Shown piece by piece: positions 17,733 to 21,618 of a DNA stretch of 21,618 bases; position 1 is the stretch's first letter, and the number at the start of each line of letters is the position of its first letter. The notes beneath the pieces were generated by a model. The model was given only the letters and a program-made list of their open reading frames with translations, searched no databases and had not been told where the DNA came from. This stretch comes from Sphaeroforma arctica JP610 (Eukaryota > Opisthokonta > Ichthyosporea > Ichthyophonida): positions 22,089 to 43,706 of the forward strand of contig NW_014040013.1 of assembly GCF_001186125.1 (NCBI RefSeq). Direction: 5' to 3'. The position numbers were made by a program, and so were the translations under genes.

Positions 17733-20700
17733 ATGGGTGGCTCGAGCTCGAACGGACCCGAAGCCAAGATACCGGACCTTTCCACTAGCGTATCATCAGT
17801 AACGTCAAGAATCAGCGACATGCTCGATGTGAATGCACATGGTGAAGAGCCAAAGCGTGAGCATACTAACCCACTTGGCTATGTGTGCATTGAATGCGGC
17901 GCCCCTGTGAAGTCGATATATAGAGAGTATAGTCGAGGCAATATTAGATTAACCCGATGTGCCGCGTGCGGGAGAATTGCGGACAAGTACTGCGAGCTAG
18001 AGGCGCAGTTGATCATCACTGACATGTTGTTACATAAGCCTATGGTGTATCGTCACCTGTTGTATAATCGGTGAGTGTAGCCTGTTTAAGGAGTTCAGTG
18101 GAGGTATGGTTGCAAGGGATCATCACTGACATGTTACATAAGGCTATGGTGTATCGTCACCTGTTGTATAATCTGTGAGTGTATCCTGTTTAAGGACTTC
18201 AGTGGAGGTATGGTTGCGTTGGGATCATCACTGACATGTTGTTGATGGTTGCAATGGGATCATCACTGACATGTTGTTACATAAGCCTATGGTGTATCGT
18301 CACCTGTTGTATAATCTGTGAGTGTATCCTGTTTAAAGGACTTTAGTGGAGGTATGGTTGCAATGACAGGCTTCTGCGGGTAGCTTTGGCTCTACCACAT
18401 CCATGTTAAGACCCGAGTTCCCTGGGTCCCGTAAAGCCACTCAGCTGATCTGTGAGATATATATGTCTGTTAGAGACAAGTGTGCACAGGCCTATAGTAC
18501 ACCGGTCTTCGTAGTGTCACGGGTGAGTGAAGTGTACCTGAGGATGTCAGTGGAGTGTGTGCATACTACTGTGTAGGCTGCCTGTCGTAATCTTTCAACT
18601 ATAAGACAACCACAACCTGCACCACAGTGCGATGTCTCTATAAAAGGCCTCCACCGTATCTCGAAAGGGGCCACTCGTTCGCTTGTCATAGACACTGCTG
18701 CGTGTGTTGTCTTGTTGTATGGCGGAGGGATGCATGCACTGACCACTGTAGGTAAACCCCTGAAATACACACACGTAAGTGCAAAGTGTTGTTGTAAAGG
18801 GTACCTGACATCCTGACAGGGGCCTAAGGCAATGCTCCCTTAAGTGTAAGATGGGGTGTACATAGGAATTAAGCGGCTCGAATACGATTACAAATACGAC
18901 CTCACGAGCGAGCAAGATTATGTGATAGGCACGCAAGCACATCTGAAATAGTGTCTACATATACAAAGCGTTATCATATGGCGTATATCCATGTGCGTGT
19001 AGCAAGCATATGTTCGATATATATATATATATATATACATGGAAGTGTGATATATATTAGATTGCCATAGGACCCTCATATTAGTACATATCTATGGCTG
19101 TGTCGCTTCACCGGTAGTTTAAAGCGTGGATGCCTGTTTTGAGTTGATTAGCTAATACAGATTCCTCATTAGCTATTACATAACCGCTATCGTTAGGGAG
19201 AACACATGTGCAACTACATCTGCGTACAACCATTTGTTTTTGTTCAGACAAATAGCCGGGCCTTAGCCAAATGTTTCAAATAGGAGATAGTAAGCTCGTT
19301 GAGGCGACATAGCTCTACCTTACCATTACCTACTAGAACCTATATGAGATAAGCGCGAATGTTCCATTTGAACGTACTTCATCATTCCCAATTGACGTTT
19401 CAAACGTATATACACCTTCTAAAGTACCTTTTGGTTTCAAACGTATATGCACCTTCTAAAGTACCTTTTGGTCTTAAACGTATATACACTTTCTAAAGTA
19501 CCTTTTGGTTCCAAACATATATGCACCTTCTAAAGTACCTTTTGGTTTCAAACGTATATGCACCTTCTAAGGACCTTTTGGGGGCTATGGTTATTGGTAT
19601 TATCCCTGCAAATGGATGCTCCTCTCCTCTCAGCTGTGTACTTTGGGATTGCTGCTAGCGTTCTGCGTTCATACTACTTGTTGTTCCAATCAATGGTCTG
19701 GGGCTGTCAGATGTCCTGAGATGGCTATTCGACCATCGCTGTAAAGGTTTTTGCTGAGTGTTCGCGAATTTGGCGCCACAAGATAAAGCTTACCATTGAG
19801 TGATATATACACTCCGTTGAACAGGGTGGCTCTGATTCACATCCGCAGTAGGTTGTAGCGTGATCCATGCCATTATACACACATGTGTATGATAGGGTGA
19901 TCCAAGCCATTATACACACATGTGTATGATAGGTTGATCCATGTTATTATACACACATGTGTATGATAGGGTGATCCATACCATTATACATACATGTGTA
20001 TGATAGGGTGATCCATGCTATTATACACACATGTGTATGTGGTACATTCATCTCTATTGAGTGAAGGAGTGCTACCACAAAGCATTCTCTATTGTACAAG
20101 TCTCTTCAGATCCTGCAAAGCCTTATTTGGTTCAACTATTCCCAATCCGTTACAGCCATTTCTTACCCCAACGCATTCGCTACGTCTGTGAGGCTGCATT
20201 GAATCCTCATTCCGTTTCTTTCGCGCAACACAGTTACGGCAAGGAAGCCGACAAGTGGATGTGGAAGCTCATGCTGCTGATCTTGTTATGCGATGCCTAT
20301 TTGCGTTGTAACGTGGTGTTCGGGCAGGAAGTACAGAGCGACATACACCCAGCCGTACTAGCGTTGCTTTTCTTTCTGGTCAGTTGAATGTTTGAGTGTT
20401 GTTGTTTGGTTCTTTCTTGTGAGTTGATTGTTTGAGTGTTGTTGTTTGGTTCTTTCTGGTCAGTTGATTGTTGGAGTGTTGTTGTTTGGTTCCTTCTGAC
20501 GAGTTGATTGTTTGAGTGTTGTTGTTTGTTCTTTCTGGTGAGTTGATTGTTTGAGTGTTGTTGTTTGGTTCTTTCTGGCCAGTTGATTGTTTGAGTGTTG
20601 TTGTTTGGTTCCTACTGATGAGTTGATTGTTTGAGTGTTGTTGATTGGTTCTTTTCTGGTCAGTTGATTGTTTGAGTTTGGTTGTTCGGTTCTTTCTGGG

Positions 20701-20897
20701 AAGTTGATTAATTGAGTGTGGTTGTTTAGTTCTTCCTTGTACAGAGTGACGTACAAAGATATTCAGCCGTAATGGCGTTGCTGTTGTTTCTGTTCGGTTT
20801 GTTGTTTGCGTTTGGTTTTTGGGCTCTTACTAGTGAGTCTGTTACTAATCTGAGATTGGGGTGTTCTGGTGAGTGGTCTATGTATAGCCGTTCATAG
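17733..20897 (+). CDS. ARV1-family lipid homeostasis protein
   Basis: Exon 1 is 17733-18070, exon 2 20234-20378 and exon 3 20745-20897, giving 211 residues if the stop in exon 3 is used. ARV1 proteins are ER membrane proteins needed for sterol distribution and GPI-anchor synthesis. Residues 50-112 are the Arv1 homology domain: YVCIECGAPVKSIYREYSRG, then CAACGRIADKY, with Cys52, Cys55, Cys76 and Cys79 forming a zinc ribbon, then LLHKPMVYRHLLYNR. Exon 2 continues with WKLMLLILLCDAYLRC (membrane segment, residues 123-138), as in known ARV1 proteins. Exon 3 adds a second hydrophobic segment (residues 169-189). The ATG at 17733 has A at -3 and G at +4. Donors are GTGAGT and GTCAGT; acceptors ACACAG and TACAG. 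An acceptor at 20155 is in the same phase and would add 26 residues. The C-terminus is uncertain: donors at 20833 or 20869 could lead to further exons, as human ARV1 is longer. Confidence 0.82.
18011..18364 (+). repeat. 107-bp tandem copies of ARV1 exon 1 end and its 5' splice site
   Basis: The segment beginning GATCATCACTGACATGTTGT starts at 18011 (authentic exon), 18118, 18223 (short copy) and 18258. The full copies repeat the last 60 coding bases, the GTGAGTG donor and about 45 bp of intron. The copied donors read AATCTGTGAGTG instead of AATCGGTGAGTG. Copy 18258 keeps the full exon-like sequence, while copy 18118 has a 3-bp deletion in it. Confidence 0.92.
18365..19397. other. Middle of ARV1 intron 1
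   Basis: About 1 kb without a supported exon. It contains a TATAAAAG motif near 18639, a short TA run at 19018-19036 and a possible small hairpin (GACCC at 18401, GGGTC at 18415). None is convincing as a gene. Confidence 0.5.
19398..19581. repeat. 37-bp array, five units, ARV1 intron 1
   Basis: Units resemble TTTCAAACGTATATACACCT followed by TCTAAAGTACCTTTTGG. The last copy has a small deletion. It is unrelated in sequence to the second 37-bp array in the same intron. Confidence 0.92.
19860..20044. repeat. 37-bp array with palindromic core, five units, ARV1 intron 1
   Basis: Units begin GTGATCCATGCCATTATACA and contain the palindrome ACACATGTGT inside CATACACATGTGTATG-like sequence. Starts are near 19860, 19897, 19933, 19971 and 20008. 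It ends about 110 bp before the first possible exon 2 acceptor. Confidence 0.92.
20373..20739 (+). repeat. 40-bp array of 5' splice-site copies, ARV1 intron 2
   Basis: About nine units near TTCTTTCTGGTCAGTTGATT followed by GTTTGAGTGTTGTTGTTTGG. The first unit spans the end of exon 2 and its donor (GTCAGT at 20379). Later units repeat the same junction: several keep a GT donor (GTGAGT at 20419, GTCAGT at 20459, GTGAGT near 20538, GTCAGT in the eighth), others have lost it. The array fills essentially the whole intron up to the exon 3 acceptor. Confidence 0.9.
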
Positions 20898-21464
20898 TGA
20901 GATCGCCCCACAATTGATTTGCGATACCACATCGTTTACAAGTTTATCGTGTATATTGGCAGCCTCTGCCGGGCAGACATGAAGTTTTCTATACACAAAT
21001 TGCTTCCCCTGACGCGTATGTATCAAACATGTGCTAGTGGACCAACATACGTACGTTTTTCACTTGCGGGTGGATTTCTTAGGGGCGAATCACACACTTG
21101 TTCGATTCGCCGATACACATCCTATATAACTTCAGTATGTGGTGCCTTGTACAACAATCGAGGCAGGTATGAGTGGGCAAATTAGCAGTAATCCTGAGCA
21201 ATGCTCGGCTCACCATACGCGAGTAGCTGACCGGGTTTGCTCAAGTAATATCACATGGCTGTGTACATCCACGCGCTGTCTCTGGCCACCACATCTGATG
21301 AATATAGTATAGTCCGCTGGTTACGTACCAGAACTAACCTCGCACGCATATGTTATAATCCCATCTCATCTCGCAATAGAGGTGAGAGTGAGAGTATGTT
21401 CTCCCCGACCGCAACCCGTGCATTTGGCCGCACCTGTTGTGGTCTGTTTATAAGCACGCACACA
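20898..21464. other. 3' flank of ARV1, no gene assigned
   Basis: May contain further ARV1 exons or be intergenic. A plus frame from 20919 to 21185 is open but matches nothing I recognise. No AATAAA signal is seen. It includes the hairpin at 21084-21111. Confidence 0.4.
21084..21111. repeat. Perfect 8-bp inverted repeat
   Basis: GGCGAATC (21084-21091) and GATTCGCC (21104-21111) pair around a 12-nt loop. The right arm includes TTCGATTC, similar to a tRNA B box, but no tRNA fold or A box is evident. Confidence 0.6.
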
Positions 21465-21525
21465 CGAAATCACACACACACACGGACACACACACACACA
21501 CATACACACACACACATATATATAA

Positions 21526-21593
<68 letters not shown>

Positions 21594-21618
21594 GTATATA
21601 GTATATATATATATATAT
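21465..21618. repeat. CA then TA microsatellite at the window end
   Basis: An ACACAC tract with a few interruptions passes into a long TA run that reaches the end of the window. It is low-complexity sequence with no coding content. Confidence 0.97.

Noticed and set aside
18637-18650. TATAAAAG as a promoter inside ARV1 intron 1
   Set aside because: No supported reading frame or transcript start follows on either strand.
20460-20932. Minus-strand Asn/Gln/Thr-rich frames
   Set aside because: They are translations of the 40-bp intronic array of ARV1 read backwards.
21099-21111. B-box-like TTCGATTC as a tRNA gene
   Set aside because: No A box or cloverleaf fits; the sequence is better explained as an arm of the 8-bp inverted repeat.
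1-21618. CRISPR array among the direct repeats
   Set aside because: Arrays have no regular unique spacers, and the window is eukaryotic with spliceosomal introns.

Overview
The window looks like intron-rich nuclear DNA from a eukaryote, probably a repeat-laden protist genome. A unicellular holozoan such as an ichthyosporean is my guess; nothing in the sequence proves it. Two host genes can be read with consistent splice sites: a small coiled-coil protein gene (817-3541, five exons) and an ARV1-family gene (17733-20897, three exons assigned). Between them lie old mobile elements, a decayed metalloprotease-like gene and many tandem arrays. An assembly gap of 254 N sits at 10334-10587.

Layout. 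1-287 is a 16-bp minisatellite. 505-816 is an 87-bp tandem repeat whose units each carry an ATG and a short uORF. 817-3541 is the coiled-coil gene; all four introns contain their own tandem arrays. 3604-4010 is a 72-bp array with two alternating unit types. 4291-5092 (minus strand) is a metalloprotease-like relic, followed by a possible membrane-protein exon (5463-5775, minus) and an A-rich desert (5776-7330). About 7330-9250 is a broken DIRS-like (tyrosine-recombinase) retroelement fossil. 9046-9164 and 10107-10225 are copies of one 119-bp repeat, flanking a 30-bp array. After the gap come a 92-bp dispersed repeat shared with 4213-4303, a perfect 11-bp hairpin, and a Ty3/gypsy-like fossil (about 12022-17146) bounded by a short terminal repeat that can fold on itself. 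17440-20897 holds the ARV1 promoter and gene. The window ends in CA/TA microsatellite.

The most striking pattern is in the host genes. Every intron I could assign contains a private tandem array. In four of the six, the repeated unit contains or abuts a splice site; in ARV1 the end of exon 1 together with its 5' splice site is copied into the intron. This suggests introns here grow, and at least one may have arisen, by tandem duplication across splice junctions. Splice calls rest on GT/AG signals, reading-frame continuity and, for ARV1, family similarity; no transcript data were available.
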